Shown here: one piece after another, positions 8,044 to 17,500 of the stretch
Numbering within the stretch: the stretch's first letter is position 1
Layout: each line of letters starts with the position of its first letter
DNA from: JAAYZQ01 sp034428935
GTDB lineage: Bacteria > Chloroflexota > Anaerolineae > JAAYZQ01
NCBI GenBank assembly: GCA_034428935.1
Contig: DAOUHB010000148.1
Coordinates: 1 to 38,768, forward strand
Direction: 5' to 3'
DNA: 38,768 bases
Made by a program: the position numbers and the translations under genes
Notes under the pieces: generated by a model
The model's input: only the letters and a program-made list of their open reading frames with translations
What the model was told of the DNA's origin: nothing
Databases searched by the model: none

Positions 8044-8058
8044 GGTGCCAGAGGCACC
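8044..8058. repeat. Small inverted repeat between convergent genes
   Basis: GGTGCC 8044-8049 pairs with GGCACC 8053-8058 in the 114-bp gap between the convergent genes ending at 7984 and 8099. The gap is GC-rich and has no T tract; it holds no gene. Confidence 0.35.
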
Positions 8059-8098
8059 CTCGCCGGGCCAACGGCGGGCGGTCCGCTGGCGTGGTGCG

Positions 8099-9385
8099 CT
8101 AGTCGTCGCCGGTGGGGATGGGCAGCGGGGTCCAGGTCCGGCCGGAATCCAGGGAGCGCTGGAGGACGGCGGGCCCGACGTCGACGAACCCGTCGCCGAG
8201 CTGCTCGATGGAAGTGAGGTTGGCATAGAGGGCGGGGCCCGTGGGGCCGGGGCCGGACGCCAACAAGTGCGCCCAGACGTCGGGGCCAAAGTCGTGCAAC
8301 AATTCCCATTCGATCTCTGCCGGGTCCGCGTCGGGATTCTGGCTGCGCCAGAGCTGGTAGGGGCGCAGCGAGGTCACGACGTACAGATGACCGGTGGCGC
8401 CGTCAATGGTCATGCCGGGGTCGATGACGGTGTTTCCATTGGGCGTGGGCATCATCTCCCACTGGCCGTTGCCGTCCCCGCGCCGCAGGTAGCTGCCGGC
8501 GTATTTCGGGTTGATGATGGCGTACAGTCGGTCCGCGCCGGTGGGGTCGACGCCGAGCGTGGCCACCCCGCTAAAGTGGATCAGGCCCGTGTCCGCCGGG
8601 GTCCAGGTGAGACCGCCGTCGTCGCTGCGCACGATGACATGACCCTCGCGGGGGAACTGGACGGCCCACAGGATCTGGGGCCGGCCGTACACCACGGCTA
8701 TCCGGGTCGTCTCCCGGGGGGATACGAGGTCCCAGCCGATGCCGGACCAGCGGTGCAGCCCCTGACAGGTGGAGGCATAGAGCCCATCAACCTGCGCATA
8801 GTCCATGTCGACGTTGTGCAAACACTCCCGTGCCGGCAGCGTGCCGGGGAAGGGCGACCACGCCTGGCCGCCGTCGTCGCTCACCAGGAGCCGCACGTCT
8901 GCCGGGTCGATGGATCCGCCACCCGCCTTGCGCTGCAGGGCGTACAGGCGACCGGGGTCGCCGGGCCCGACGAGGAGGACGCTCACCTCCCACCAGGAGG
9001 CGGCGGCCGTGGGGTTGGGGGTCGAGGTAGCGGTGGGCGCGGGCGTAAGGGTAGGCGGATTGGTGGGGGTGAGGGTTGGTTGTGGGATGGACGTAGGGCG
9101 GAGGACGGGTGCTGTGGTGGAAGAGGGCCCGGCCGGCGTCGCGCTCGGGGCTTGCGTGGTCGTGGCCGAGGAGGCTGGCGTCTGGGTGAACGCGGCAACG
9201 GCCGTCGGCGCAGCGCGTGCGACCTCGACCGGCGTGCCAGTGGGAACGGACGTCCGGGTGAACGCGCCAACGGCGGTCGGCGCAGCGCGGGAGCCCTCGA
9301 CCGGCGTGCCGGTGGGGGCGGTGCTCCCCGCACAGGCTGCCAGCACGAACGCCACAAGCAACAGGAATACAGCCTTTCGTTTCAT
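8099..9385 (-). CDS. Lipoprotein with sialidase-type Asp-box repeats
   Basis: The product has 428 residues. The start is at 9385 (MKRKAVFLLLVAFVLAAC), giving a lipobox LAAC with Cys18; upstream in-frame codons lie before the promoter and are not used. A Thr/Pro/Ala-rich linker follows (about residues 20-125) containing a tandem 24-residue repeat. The rest has Asp boxes, S-x-D-x-G-x-x-W: SDDGGQAW, SDDGGLTW and SLDSGRTW, plus a degenerate SQNPD. These build the blades of a beta-propeller as in sialidases and photosystem stability factor-like proteins. No sialidase catalytic Arg triad could be identified, so it is more likely a binding or structural propeller anchored on the outer face of the membrane. 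It stands alone on the minus strand and has its own sigma-70-like promoter at 9439-9467, divergent from the heptamer-repeat promoter. Confidence 0.85.
   Translation of the reverse strand: MKRKAVFLLLVAFVLAACAGSTAPTGTPVEGSRAAPTAVGAFTRTSVPTGTPVEVARAAPTAVAAFTQTPASSATTTQAPSATPAGPSSTTAPVLRPTSIPQPTLTPTNPPTLTPAPTATSTPNPTAAASWWEVSVLLVGPGDPGRLYALQRKAGGGSIDPADVRLLVSDDGGQAWSPFPGTLPARECLHNVDMDYAQVDGLYASTCQGLHRWSGIGWDLVSPRETTRIAVVYGRPQILWAVQFPREGHVIVRSDDGGLTWTPADTGLIHFSGVATLGVDPTGADRLYAIINPKYAGSYLRRGDGNGQWEMMPTPNGNTVIDPGMTIDGATGHLYVVTSLRPYQLWRSQNPDADPAEIEWELLHDFGPDVWAHLLASGPGPTGPALYANLTSIEQLGDGFVDVGPAVLQRSLDSGRTWTPLPIPTGDD
9187..9325. repeat. Tandem 72-bp coding repeat in the lipoprotein linker
   Basis: Two copies of a 72-bp unit encode GTPVE..RAAPTAV.AFT in the lipoprotein linker. 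The DNA copies are nearly identical, apart from a few substitutions, which suggests recent duplication and possible length variation between strains. Confidence 0.7.
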
Positions 9386-9438
9386 CGTGCAGCTCCGAAC
9401 GCAAGTCCCCGTACCAACGCCTCGCGGTTCGTGTCTCC

Positions 9439-9467
9439 AGTGTACCACAAGTGGGCGAACTCGGCAA
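9439..9467 (-). promoter_or_regulatory. Sigma-70-like promoter of the Asp-box lipoprotein
   Basis: On the minus strand, TTGCCG (9462-9467) and TACACT (9439-9444) are separated by exactly 17 bp, with the start codon 54 bp downstream of the -10 box. This is a good match to a constitutive promoter and lacks the heptamer repeats found about 60 bp away on the other strand. Confidence 0.6.
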
Positions 9468-9526
9468 CCGCTTTCGGCAAATGGCCGGCAATTGCAGATA
9501 AGGACTTGATTCAAATTGGCCCATTC

Positions 9527-9580
9527 CCGACGGATCTCGGACGATTTTCGGACGCTTGGGGGACGGTTGTGTGCTACAGT
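9527..9580 (+). promoter_or_regulatory. Heptamer-repeat activated promoter, copy B (sulfatase-maturase unit)
   Basis: Heptamers are CCGACGG 9527-9533, CGGACGA 9538-9544, CGGACGC 9549-9555 and GGGACGG 9560-9566, with 4-bp spacers, then 8 bp and a -10 box TACAGT at 9575-9580 preceded by TGC. The core is almost identical to copy A over about 45 bp while the flanks differ. A leader of about 115 bases leads to the start codon at 9702. Confidence 0.75.
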
Positions 9581-9701
9581 AGGATGAACAGTAAGAACTG
9601 TACGTTGGGATGAAGGAGGCCAGGGTATCACCGGCTCGGGCACCACAGATTCGGCGATGTCTGAGAATCGGATTAGAAGTCAGGAAGGAAGGGAGAAAGC
9701 C

Positions 9702-11105
9702 ATGAATGACCTGCCAGGCCGGCCGCAACCCGCCCTGCCCGTCCCCTGGCCCGCCAGGGCGCCGGCTGCCTTTCACCTGCTGGCCAAGCCCGCGGGCGCA
9801 GCCTGCAACCTGGGCTGCAAGTACTGCTTCTATCTGCCCAAAGAAAAGATGTATCCGGGCAGCCGCCTGCGCATGACGGACGAGCTGCTGGAGCTGTACA
9901 TCAGACAACTGCTGGAATCACACCGCGTGCCCCGGGTGACCGTCGCCTGGCAGGGCGGTGAGCCGACTTTGATGGGCGTGGACTTTTACCGGCGGGCCAT
10001 CGCCTACCAGGAAAGGTACCGCAAACCCGGCATGACCTTTGAGAACACAATGCAAACCAACGGCACCCTGCTGGACGATGAATGGTGCGAGTTCTTTAAG
10101 GAGAACAATTTCCTGATCGGTATCAGCATCGACGGCCCCCGTGAGCTGCACGACATCCACCGCGTCGACAAAGCCGGCCGGCCCACTTTCGACCGGGTGA
10201 TGCGCGGCTTGCGGCTGCTGCAGAAACATGGGGTGGAGTACAACGTCCTGGTGACCGTCAACCGCGTCACCGGCGACTACCCCAGGGAGATCTATCGCTT
10301 TCTGCGGGACGAAGTCGGCACGGACTGGATCCAGTTTATTCCCGTGGTCGAACGGATGAACCCTTACGGCTTCAATCTGGTCCAGATGGGGGATCGGGTC
10401 TCCGCGAGATCGGTGCGCCCTGAGCAGTTTGGCCGTTTTCTGATCCAGGTGTTTGACGAGTGGGTGTACAACGACGTCGGCCAGGTGTTCGTGCAGACCT
10501 TTGAAGCTACGCTGCGCAACTGGATGCGGCTGCCTTCGGGGATGTGCGTCTTTGACCCGACCTGCGGCTACGGCCTGGCCATGGAGCACAATGGCGATCT
10601 GTACGCCTGCGACCACTTTGTCGAGTCAGACTACTTTCTCGGCAATATCCGGGAAACGCACATGATCGAAATGATCAGCTCCGATCAGCAATACAAGTTC
10701 GGACGGGACAAGTTTGACCGTTTGCCCCAGGCTTGCCTGGAATGCCCGGTGCTGTTCGCCTGCCACGGCGAATGTCCCAAGAACCGTTTTCTCAAGACGC
10801 CGGATGGGCAGCCGGGATTGAACTACCTCTGCGCCGGGTACAAGGCATTCTTTCGCCGGGTGGATGAACCGATGAAAGTGATGGCCATGCTGCTCAGCAG
10901 CGGCCGGCCGGCGTCCGATGTGATGCCGATCCTGGCGGAGAGAAAGGAGGTGCTATCGCGAGCGTATCGAAAGGCCAGGCCCGAAGAACCCTGTCCCTGT
11001 GGCAGCGGCTTGACGTACGGGCAATGCCATGATTGGAAGCGCTCGGGACGCGGGCGGAGCGGGTCAGGCAACGCGGAACAGCGTCCACGTTCTACAAATC
11101 CGTAA
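9702..11105 (+). CDS. Anaerobic sulfatase-maturating enzyme, radical SAM/SPASM, with C-terminal SEC-C motif
   Basis: The product has 467 residues. The start at 9702 (MNDLPGRP) has AAGGAAGGGAG upstream; the frame is open from 9657 but without a binding site. The enzyme oxidises the active-site Cys (or Ser) of sulfatases to formylglycine without oxygen. Visible motifs: the radical SAM CNLGCKYC near residue 36 (CxxxCxxC, first Fe-S cluster), the AWQGGEPTL and NTMQTNGTLLD blocks, and the SPASM cysteines for two auxiliary clusters (CVFDPTCGYGLAMEHNGDLYAC, then CLECPVLFACHGECPKNRF and CAGYKAFF). The acid D-x-D of the maturase family is represented in GISIDGPRELHD. After residue 440 there is an SEC-C type zinc motif (PCPCGSGLTYGQCH), an unusual but known add-on. 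The sulfatase gene follows 27 bp later, which supports the substrate pairing. Confidence 0.92.
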   Translation: MNDLPGRPQPALPVPWPARAPAAFHLLAKPAGAACNLGCKYCFYLPKEKMYPGSRLRMTDELLELYIRQLLESHRVPRVTVAWQGGEPTLMGVDFYRRAIAYQERYRKPGMTFENTMQTNGTLLDDEWCEFFKENNFLIGISIDGPRELHDIHRVDKAGRPTFDRVMRGLRLLQKHGVEYNVLVTVNRVTGDYPREIYRFLRDEVGTDWIQFIPVVERMNPYGFNLVQMGDRVSARSVRPEQFGRFLIQVFDEWVYNDVGQVFVQTFEATLRNWMRLPSGMCVFDPTCGYGLAMEHNGDLYACDHFVESDYFLGNIRETHMIEMISSDQQYKFGRDKFDRLPQACLECPVLFACHGECPKNRFLKTPDGQPGLNYLCAGYKAFFRRVDEPMKVMAMLLSSGRPASDVMPILAERKEVLSRAYRKARPEEPCPCGSGLTYGQCHDWKRSGRGRSGSGNAEQRPRSTNP

Positions 11106-11132
11106 CGACAGAAGAGGAAAGGAGACAGGACC

Positions 11133-12659
11133 ATGCCTAACGGAAAGCCAAACATTCTGATTCTGTGGGGCGACGACATCGGCTGGTACAATATCAGCCA
11201 CAACAACCGGGGGGCGATGGGTTACCAGACGCCGAACATCGACCGCATCGCCCGCGAAGGGATCGAATTCACCGACTATTACGGCCAGCAGAGCTGCACT
11301 GCCGGGCGGGCGGCCTTTATCACCGGCCAGAACCCGGTCCGAACCGGGCTGACCAAGGTGGGGTGTCCGGGGGCAAACCTTGGCCTGCAGCCGGAGGATC
11401 CGACCATTGCCGAGCTGCTCAAGCCCCACGGCTATGTCACCGGGCAGTTTGGCAAGAACCACTTTGGCGACCTCAATAAGTATGTGCCCACCGTCCATGG
11501 CTTTGACGAGTTCTTTGGCAACATGTACCACCTTAACGCCGAGGAGGAGCCGGAGGTTCCCGATTATCCAAAGGATCCAAGGTTCAAGGCGGTGTTTGGG
11601 CCGCGGGGAGTGCTCGATTGCAAGGCGCTAGATGTCCAAGATCCGACCGTGGACCCGCGCTGGGGTCCCGTTGGCAAGCAGACCATCGTGGACACCGGCC
11701 CGCTGACCAGGAAGCGGATGGAGACCATCGACGACGACGTCACCGCGCGCACCATCGAGTTCATCAAAAAAGCCCATGCCGAGGGCAAGCCTTTCTTCGT
11801 GTGGTGGAACTCGACCCACATGCACCTCTACACCCACATTCCCAAGGAGGCGGAGGGCATCAGCGGCCAGGGCTTTTACAACGACGCCATGGTGCTGCAC
11901 GATCGGGCGGTGGGCCAACTGCTCGACCTGCTGGACGAGCTGGGCATCGCCGAGGACACGATCGTCCAGTACTCCACCGACAACGGCCCCCACTACAACA
12001 CCTGGCCGGACGGGGCGATCTCGCCCTGGCGCTCGGAGAAGAACACCAACTGGGAGGGCGGCTACCGCGTGCCCTGCTTTGCGCGCTGGCCGGGCAAGTT
12101 TGAGGCGGGCAAAGTGCTGAACGGCATTGTCACCCACCAGGAATGGCTGCCCACCCTGCTCGCTGCGGCGGGCGAGCCGGATATCGTCGAGAAGCTTCTA
12201 AAGGGTCACCAGGCCGGCGAAAAGAGCTTCCGGGTGCACATCGACGGCTACAATATCCTCCCCTACCTTACCGGCGAGACCGACAAGTGCCCGCGCTCCT
12301 ACTTTTTCTATGTCGACGATGACGGTGAGTGTACAGGCTTCCGCTTCGGCGATTGGAAGATCGTCCTGCTAGAACAACGCGCTAAAACAATGCAGGTTTG
12401 GACGGAACCCTTTGTGCAGCTGCGCATCCCCAAGATCTTTAACTTAAGGCGCGATCCCTTTGAACGGGCCGACGAGAATTCGAACGGCTACTGGAACTGG
12501 GTGCTGGAGCACTTTTATATCGTGCCCGCAGCCGCCGCGTTTATCACACGTCAGCTCCAGACGTTCAAAGAGTTCCCACCGCGCCAGGAGGCGCCGTCCT
12601 TCGACATCGAAAAGATCATTGCGAAAATGAACAAGGCTGCGGACGGCAGCATGCACTGA
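11133..12659 (+). CDS. Arylsulfatase-type sulfatase (Cys type)
   Basis: The product has 508 residues; AAAGGAGA precedes ATG 11133. It hydrolyses sulfate esters. The N-terminus has the metal ligand pair in WGDDIGW, and the nucleophile motif is CTAGR with Cys55 as the residue converted to formylglycine, followed by the supporting helix AAFITGQNPVRTGL. Downstream are GKNHFGDL (Lys/His of the active site), THMHLYTHIP, and YSTDNGPHYNTWPD with the second metal Asp-Asn pair. The motif CxAGR differs from the more common CxPSR at two positions but occurs in a known arylsulfatase branch. No signal peptide is present, so it should act in the cytoplasm or leave by a non-Sec route. It is the obvious substrate of the upstream maturase and shares its transcript. 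Confidence 0.92.
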   Translation: MPNGKPNILILWGDDIGWYNISHNNRGAMGYQTPNIDRIAREGIEFTDYYGQQSCTAGRAAFITGQNPVRTGLTKVGCPGANLGLQPEDPTIAELLKPHGYVTGQFGKNHFGDLNKYVPTVHGFDEFFGNMYHLNAEEEPEVPDYPKDPRFKAVFGPRGVLDCKALDVQDPTVDPRWGPVGKQTIVDTGPLTRKRMETIDDDVTARTIEFIKKAHAEGKPFFVWWNSTHMHLYTHIPKEAEGISGQGFYNDAMVLHDRAVGQLLDLLDELGIAEDTIVQYSTDNGPHYNTWPDGAISPWRSEKNTNWEGGYRVPCFARWPGKFEAGKVLNGIVTHQEWLPTLLAAAGEPDIVEKLLKGHQAGEKSFRVHIDGYNILPYLTGETDKCPRSYFFYVDDDGECTGFRFGDWKIVLLEQRAKTMQVWTEPFVQLRIPKIFNLRRDPFERADENSNGYWNWVLEHFYIVPAAAAFITRQLQTFKEFPPRQEAPSFDIEKIIAKMNKAADGSMH

Positions 12660-12665
12660 GTCGCT

Positions 12666-12702
12666 TGGGCAGGTGTGCTGGCGTCGCCAGCACACCTGCC
12701 CA
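12666..12702. terminator. Perfect long hairpin between sulfatase and methyltransferase genes
   Basis: A 16-bp perfect stem (TGGGCAGGTGTGCTGG 12666-12681 with its complement 12687-12702) around a 5-base loop. It starts 7 bp after the sulfatase stop. There is no T tract on either side, so it may be an RNA-stabilising or attenuating hairpin rather than a full terminator. It excludes the ATG-like codon at 12675 as the next gene's start. Confidence 0.6.
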
Positions 12703-12719
12703 TCCCGGACGATTCTCCG

Positions 12720-13994
12720 ATGAGCCAGCGAGAAGAAGGCCCATCCGGTTCCATGGCTGTAGCGGAGGAGGTTCGAGACTTCTACGACCGTTATCCATAT
12801 CCACGGCCGGTAGAGAGCCTCGACCAATATCGCCGTCTCTGGCAGGACCGGAACAGACGCCGCGCGGAATATCACCTTTACTGGCCTGCCCGGCCTTACC
12901 GGGAAGACCAATCTATCCTGATCGCCGGCTGCGGCACGTCACAGGCGGCCAGGCACGCCCTGCGCTGGCCTGCAGCCCAGGTGACCGGCATCGACTTTAG
13001 CGCGACCAGCGTGCGCCATACAGAGACGCTCAAGCGGAAATACAGCCTGGACAACCTCCAGGTCTATCAGCTACCCATCGAGCGGGTACATGAACTGGAG
13101 ATGTCCTTCGATCAGATCGTGTGCACCGGGGTCCTCCATCACCTGGTGGACCCCGATGCAGGGCTGCGCGCTTTGCGCGAGGTACTCGCGCCAGACGGCG
13201 CTATGCAGCTCATGGTGTACGCGCCGTATGGACGGAGCGGCATCTATCTGTTTCAGGAGCTCTGCCGGCGGGCCGGCATCCATGCCACCGATGAAGGGCT
13301 CCGGGATCTCGTGGCGATGCTCAAGGCCTTGCCGGCCGGGCATCCGCTGCAAAACCTTGTGGGCGTGGCCCCGGACTGGACGCACGGGGCAGGACTGGCC
13401 GATGCACTGCTCCACCCGCAAGACCGGGCCTATTCCGTGCCGCAGTTGTTTGACTTTGTCCAGAGTGGCGGGCTGGGGTTCGGTCGCTGGGTGAGACAGG
13501 CGCCCTATCTCCTTCACTGTGGGGCGTTGGCGACGATCCCCCTGAATGCTCGGATGGCGCACCTTCCCTTGGTCGAGCAGTATGCTGCGGTTGAGCTGTT
13601 TCGGGGCACCATGGTCCGGCATAGCGCGATCCTCTATCGACACGATACCCTCGACGACCGGCAGCCGGTCGGCTTTGCCGGGGAAGCCTGGCTCCACTAT
13701 GTGCCCATTCGAATGCCAGACACGATCTGTGTTCAGGAGCGGCTGCCCCCCGGGGCTGCGGCCGTCCTGATCAATTCGAGTCACACCTACACAGATCTTT
13801 ATCTGCCAATAGACGCCACGGAGAAGAGGTGGTTTGATGCTATTGATGGGCAGTGTAGCATCGGCGATCTCGTAGAAAGGATGTCGCCATCTCGGCCAGG
13901 AAGGCCGCTGCTGGACAGGGTGCAACGTTTCTTTGAACGGCTGTGGTGGTACGACCAGGTAGTGTTCGATGCCTCGCGTACAGAGTCGATGTAG
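12720..13994 (+). CDS. Class I SAM-dependent methyltransferase
   Basis: The product has 424 residues from ATG 12720 (MSQREEGPSG); the ribosome binding site is weak, and ATG 12753 (MAVAEEVRDFYD) is a possible alternative. The N-terminal signature DFYDRYPYPRPV and SAM-binding motif I (ILIAGCGTSQAARHAL, about residues 62-77) are followed by GIDFSATSV (motif II) and DQIVCTGVLHHLVDP (motif IV). The C-terminal 200 residues are family-specific and not characterised. The substrate is unknown. The last six or so residues come from the neighbouring broken gene: the sense strand reading ASRTESM at the end is the antisense of a formylglycine-enzyme-like sequence. The loss is small and the enzyme is probably intact. 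It follows the sulfatase by 61 bp. Confidence 0.85.
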   Translation: MSQREEGPSGSMAVAEEVRDFYDRYPYPRPVESLDQYRRLWQDRNRRRAEYHLYWPARPYREDQSILIAGCGTSQAARHALRWPAAQVTGIDFSATSVRHTETLKRKYSLDNLQVYQLPIERVHELEMSFDQIVCTGVLHHLVDPDAGLRALREVLAPDGAMQLMVYAPYGRSGIYLFQELCRRAGIHATDEGLRDLVAMLKALPAGHPLQNLVGVAPDWTHGAGLADALLHPQDRAYSVPQLFDFVQSGGLGFGRWVRQAPYLLHCGALATIPLNARMAHLPLVEQYAAVELFRGTMVRHSAILYRHDTLDDRQPVGFAGEAWLHYVPIRMPDTICVQERLPPGAAAVLINSSHTYTDLYLPIDATEKRWFDAIDGQCSIGDLVERMSPSRPGRPLLDRVQRFFERLWWYDQVVFDASRTESM

Positions 13995-14458
13995 TAGGTG
14001 TCCAGCGTTACGGTGTGCAGCGGCAGCTCGCTAGACCACAAGCAGGTCTCGGTGTCCGCGTCGCAGCCCATCTGGAACGCGCCGCCGGGGACGAGGACCA
14101 TGCCGGGCGGGGGAGTGCATTCCGACGAGGGTTCATACCCCGGCACCGCGAGTTGAATCGCGTACTGATTCGCGCAGCTCAGCCCGGCACCTGCGGGTCC
14201 TGCCGGACCCACATCACCTTGCAGCCCCTGCGGGCCGGCTGGCCCTTCGGGGCCGGCAGGACCCGCCTCCCCGGGCAGGCCTTGCTCGCCCTGGGCACCC
14301 TGGCAGTCGGCGGCGTCTTTAATCCCACGACTCGCTGCAACAGCATCAATCATGCCATCGTCCTCACCGGCTGGGATGACAGCAAGGGAGCCTGGCAGCC
14401 TGTCAAAAGGGGGCAGCTGAACACTCGGGTCTAACGATGCCGCGCGCTGGCGGATCAA
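13980..14458 (-). pseudogene. Collagen-like plus formylglycine-enzyme-like (SUMF1) protein, broken at both ends
   Basis: On the minus strand a Gly-X-Y tract of about 12 triplets (GAQGEQGLPGEAGPAGPEG and on) is followed by a short linker and the start of an FGE-sulfatase/SUMF1 domain: GMVLVPGGAFQMGCDADTETC, then ELPLHTVTLDTYYID. Intact domains continue with an EVTN block and about 200 residues, including the active site; here the sequence stops at YYID and runs into the antisense of the methyltransferase end. The upstream end has no signal peptide or binding site and touches the terminator of the giant gene. It is a remnant of a surface protein. Its presence close to a sulfatase may be chance, since this domain is common in such exported proteins. 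Confidence 0.7.
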
Positions 14459-14497
14459 AAAGCGCCTGGGGACCGAGTTGGAGGCTCGATCCCCAGG
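14457..14497 (-). terminator. Rho-independent terminator of the giant surface protein gene
   Basis: On the minus strand, CCTGGGGATCGAG (14485-14497) pairs with CTCGGTCCCCAGG (14465-14477) through 13 bp with one U-G pair and a 7-base loop, followed by CGC and a run of five T (14457-14461). It begins 24 bp after the stop codon of the giant gene. Confidence 0.88.
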
Positions 14498-14520
14498 GGA
14501 GTGAGTTCTGGCTTACCTTC

Positions 14521-17500
14521 TTACAACAGGCTGCGCACGATGAGCCGCCAGAGCGAGGCCAGCCCCTCGAGAACGTGCAGGAGGGCCTCGGCCACGTTGT
14601 TTTCGGGCAGCGCCTCCAACGGTGCATCGACGACCGCCGTGTTGGTGACCGTCAGCGGCCCGACCAGCGCCGGGCTCAGGATGCCGGTCACGGTGATGAT
14701 CCCGCCCGCGCCCGGCTCCAGGTCCGCAACCTGCCAGACAAAGCCGGCCGTTGGCGTGATGATGGCGCCCGAGTAGGTGTAGATAGGGCTCCCGATCTCG
14801 GCCGGCACGACGTCGCTGAGGACCACTCCCTGGGCCAGGGCGCTGCCCGCATTCCAGTACGTGAGGGTGTAGGTGACTGCCTCGCCCGGGTAGGCCGCCT
14901 GCGGCATCACCTGCTTGGCGATGGCCAGGTCGACCATGGGCTGCGCCTCCTGGCCGACCTCCCAGCGGCCGCCTGGCGCCGTCCACGGGCCTGTGCCGAT
15001 GAGCGTTCCATCCTCCAGAAGGAGTTGGATGGTGTCGCCCGGCACCGCCCCTTCGTCGACGCCGGTCTGGGGATCGTCGCCGTAGCAGGCCAGCAGGCCG
15101 AACTGCCCCGCTTGCCACACCACGGTTGCGCCGCAGACGGTACCCCCTGGATCGACCGCCAGCACCAGGGTGCCCGTTGGCACGGGCGTGCCGTCGGGCA
15201 GAGTGGCCTGCCCGAAGAAGTTCATCCACTCGTACGTGGGCTGCACGCCGGCCTGCCATTCCGCGTAGCGCACGGCGAACTGCCGTTGCTGTGCCAACTG
15301 GGTGGCAGTCGTGGACACCGTTTCGCTGATGCCCGTGAGCGGGTAGGCGAGAGTCACCGCCTGCGTGGCGCTGATCCAATAGCCGTAGCCGGGCGCCATG
15401 TACGACAGCGTGTTGTAGCTCTGGTCCAGGTCTGGATAATAGGATGCCGCCGTAAGGTCAAAGCCGAGCACCGCGCCGTAGCTGCCGGCGATAGCCTCCA
15501 GCGCCGTCGTCACGGTCAGCGGCTGGAGCGGTAGGTAGCCGACCAGGTTCCAGCCGGCGGCCAGTGGCACCGGCTGGTCTTCGGGCAGGACCTCGCCGGC
15601 CATCCGCCACGTGGCCACCCCATTGGCCCACAGCGGGACGGTTGGCGGCACGGTGAAGGTGATGGTCGTGTGGACCCAGTAGCCGTGCAGGGCGTCGACC
15701 GTCGCCAAGTCGCTGCCGCCGGGGTCATCGGGATAGTACGCTCGCACGCCGCCGTCATAGCCCAGGATGGCCGTATACTCCCCGTCGATCCCTCGCCGAG
15801 CGACATCGATGGCGGTGTCACCGGGGTTCAGCGGTGGCGAGATCAGGCTCCATCCGTAGGGGAGGGCCCGGTCGCGCAGCGCCAAAGGCAAATAAGTGGT
15901 CCCCGGCGCGACGCACAGCGGCCCATTGGGCATGACAAGAGCCCGCTCGGCCGTCACTCTCATCTGATAGTCCGTCGCCCCGGTCGGCTCCCACACGAGG
16001 CTCAGCGTCTCCCACTCGCCGGGCCCAAGTGCGCCCGTCGTCGTCACTTGGCGCGCAAAACTGATGCCGTCGCTCACGGTGACGGGCAGGGGGACCGGCA
16101 GCGCCTCGGGGCCGGCGTTCGAGATCACCACCGTTACCATCACCGATCGTGGCTGTCCGGCCACCGGCTCGGCGGCCACGCTCATGACGAGCGGCGCGGC
16201 GTCGGTGCAGGTAACGGTCACGGTGAATGGGCCCGCCGTTGTGACGTTCCCCGCCGTGTCTTCGGCGTCGGCGCGCAGGACGTACTGCCCCGGCATGTCC
16301 GCCGGCAGGTCGAACCACCACGCCGCCTCATTGCGCATGGCCGCGACGCGCGTCACGTCGCCCTCGGGCGGCTGCACCCGCACCAAGACTTGCAGGTCCG
16401 GCCCGCCGTCGCGCACCTCGCCGCTCAGGACGGTCTCGGCGCTGCCCAGCGGCATCTCCGCCAGCGTCTGGGTCGCCGTCAGAACCGGCGCCACGTTGTC
16501 GAACACGACAGGCACGGTTACCGGCTCGGTCATGCTGTTGCCCAGGCGATCCGCCGCCTGGATGGTCAGCGTTTTCGTGACATAGTCCAGCGCCCCCGTA
16601 ATCATCATCGAGCGGGACCAGTGGCCGGAACTCGCGCTGGTGCTCTGCTGGTCCGCGGCCTGGCACCTTTCGCCAAGGCACACCGTCAGCGTCCCAACGG
16701 CGTGGTTATCCGCCTGCTCACCCATCAGCCGCACGCTGTTGCCGCGCACCAGGGCGCCGGGAGAGATCCCGAGCGTGACGGTGGGCGGCTGCGCATCGAC
16801 CCGTATAGTGTGCGAGGCGCTCCAGCCGCTGCTATAGCCCAGGCGATCGGTGGCCCGCAGCCGGGCCGTGAATTGGTCGCCGTCGGCCGGCCTGACCCCG
16901 CCGTTCGCGGCCGTAGCGTCCCAGGGACAGGACCACCCGCCCGAGGCCTGGTCGTCTATCTGGCAGATCAGCGTGGAGGTCGCGCTGTAGGGCGATGTGA
17001 TCTCGAGCTCCACCTGGCTGATGCCCGACTCGTCCCGGGCAAAGCCGCGCAGCAGGCCCGCCTGGGGACCCACGAGCAGATCCCGCCCGTTGAGCCCCAT
17101 CTCCTCGGGCGCGCCGCGGTCGACGCGATGAAGCGCGGCCAGCCATTCCAACGGTGGCCCCTCCTCGCCGCTGCCGGCGGCGTACAGCCGCCCCACCGCC
17201 GCCGCCAGGCCGTAGGGCGACTTGCTGCGGTCCACCGTCGCCTGGAAGGTGACACTGCCCTCCGCACCGGGCGGGATGTCACCCAGGTCTAGGGTGTCGG
17301 CCTCAAGCTGCAGTGCCCCACGCGCCGTCAGCGCCAGCCAGGCGCCTTGCAGCATGTGGCTGCCCCCATTGCGGTAGTGGACGGTGTAATGGATCGCCTG
17401 GCCGTCGGGCACGGGCGGGTGCACGGCGCGCAGAAAGCCAAAGCGCGGCTCCGCCGGCAGCGCGCTCAGCAGATCGCCGGGGTCGAGCACCCAGAACAGC

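Noticed and set aside
8099..9385. Calling the Asp-box lipoprotein a sialidase
   Set aside because: Asp boxes are present, but the Arg triad, Tyr/Glu pair and FRIP motif of sialidases were not found.
8045..9613. 522-codon plus-strand frame opposite the Asp-box lipoprotein
   Set aside because: The translation is Gly/Arg-rich with no domain, and it reads through the minus-strand promoter and the heptamer-repeat region.
9386..9646. N-terminal extension of the Asp-box lipoprotein to 9646
   Set aside because: It would cross the promoters of both strands and put the signal peptide with its lipobox in the middle of the protein.
13071..13925. 284-codon minus-strand frame inside the methyltransferase
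   Set aside because: The plus strand has clear SAM-binding motifs; the minus frame has none.
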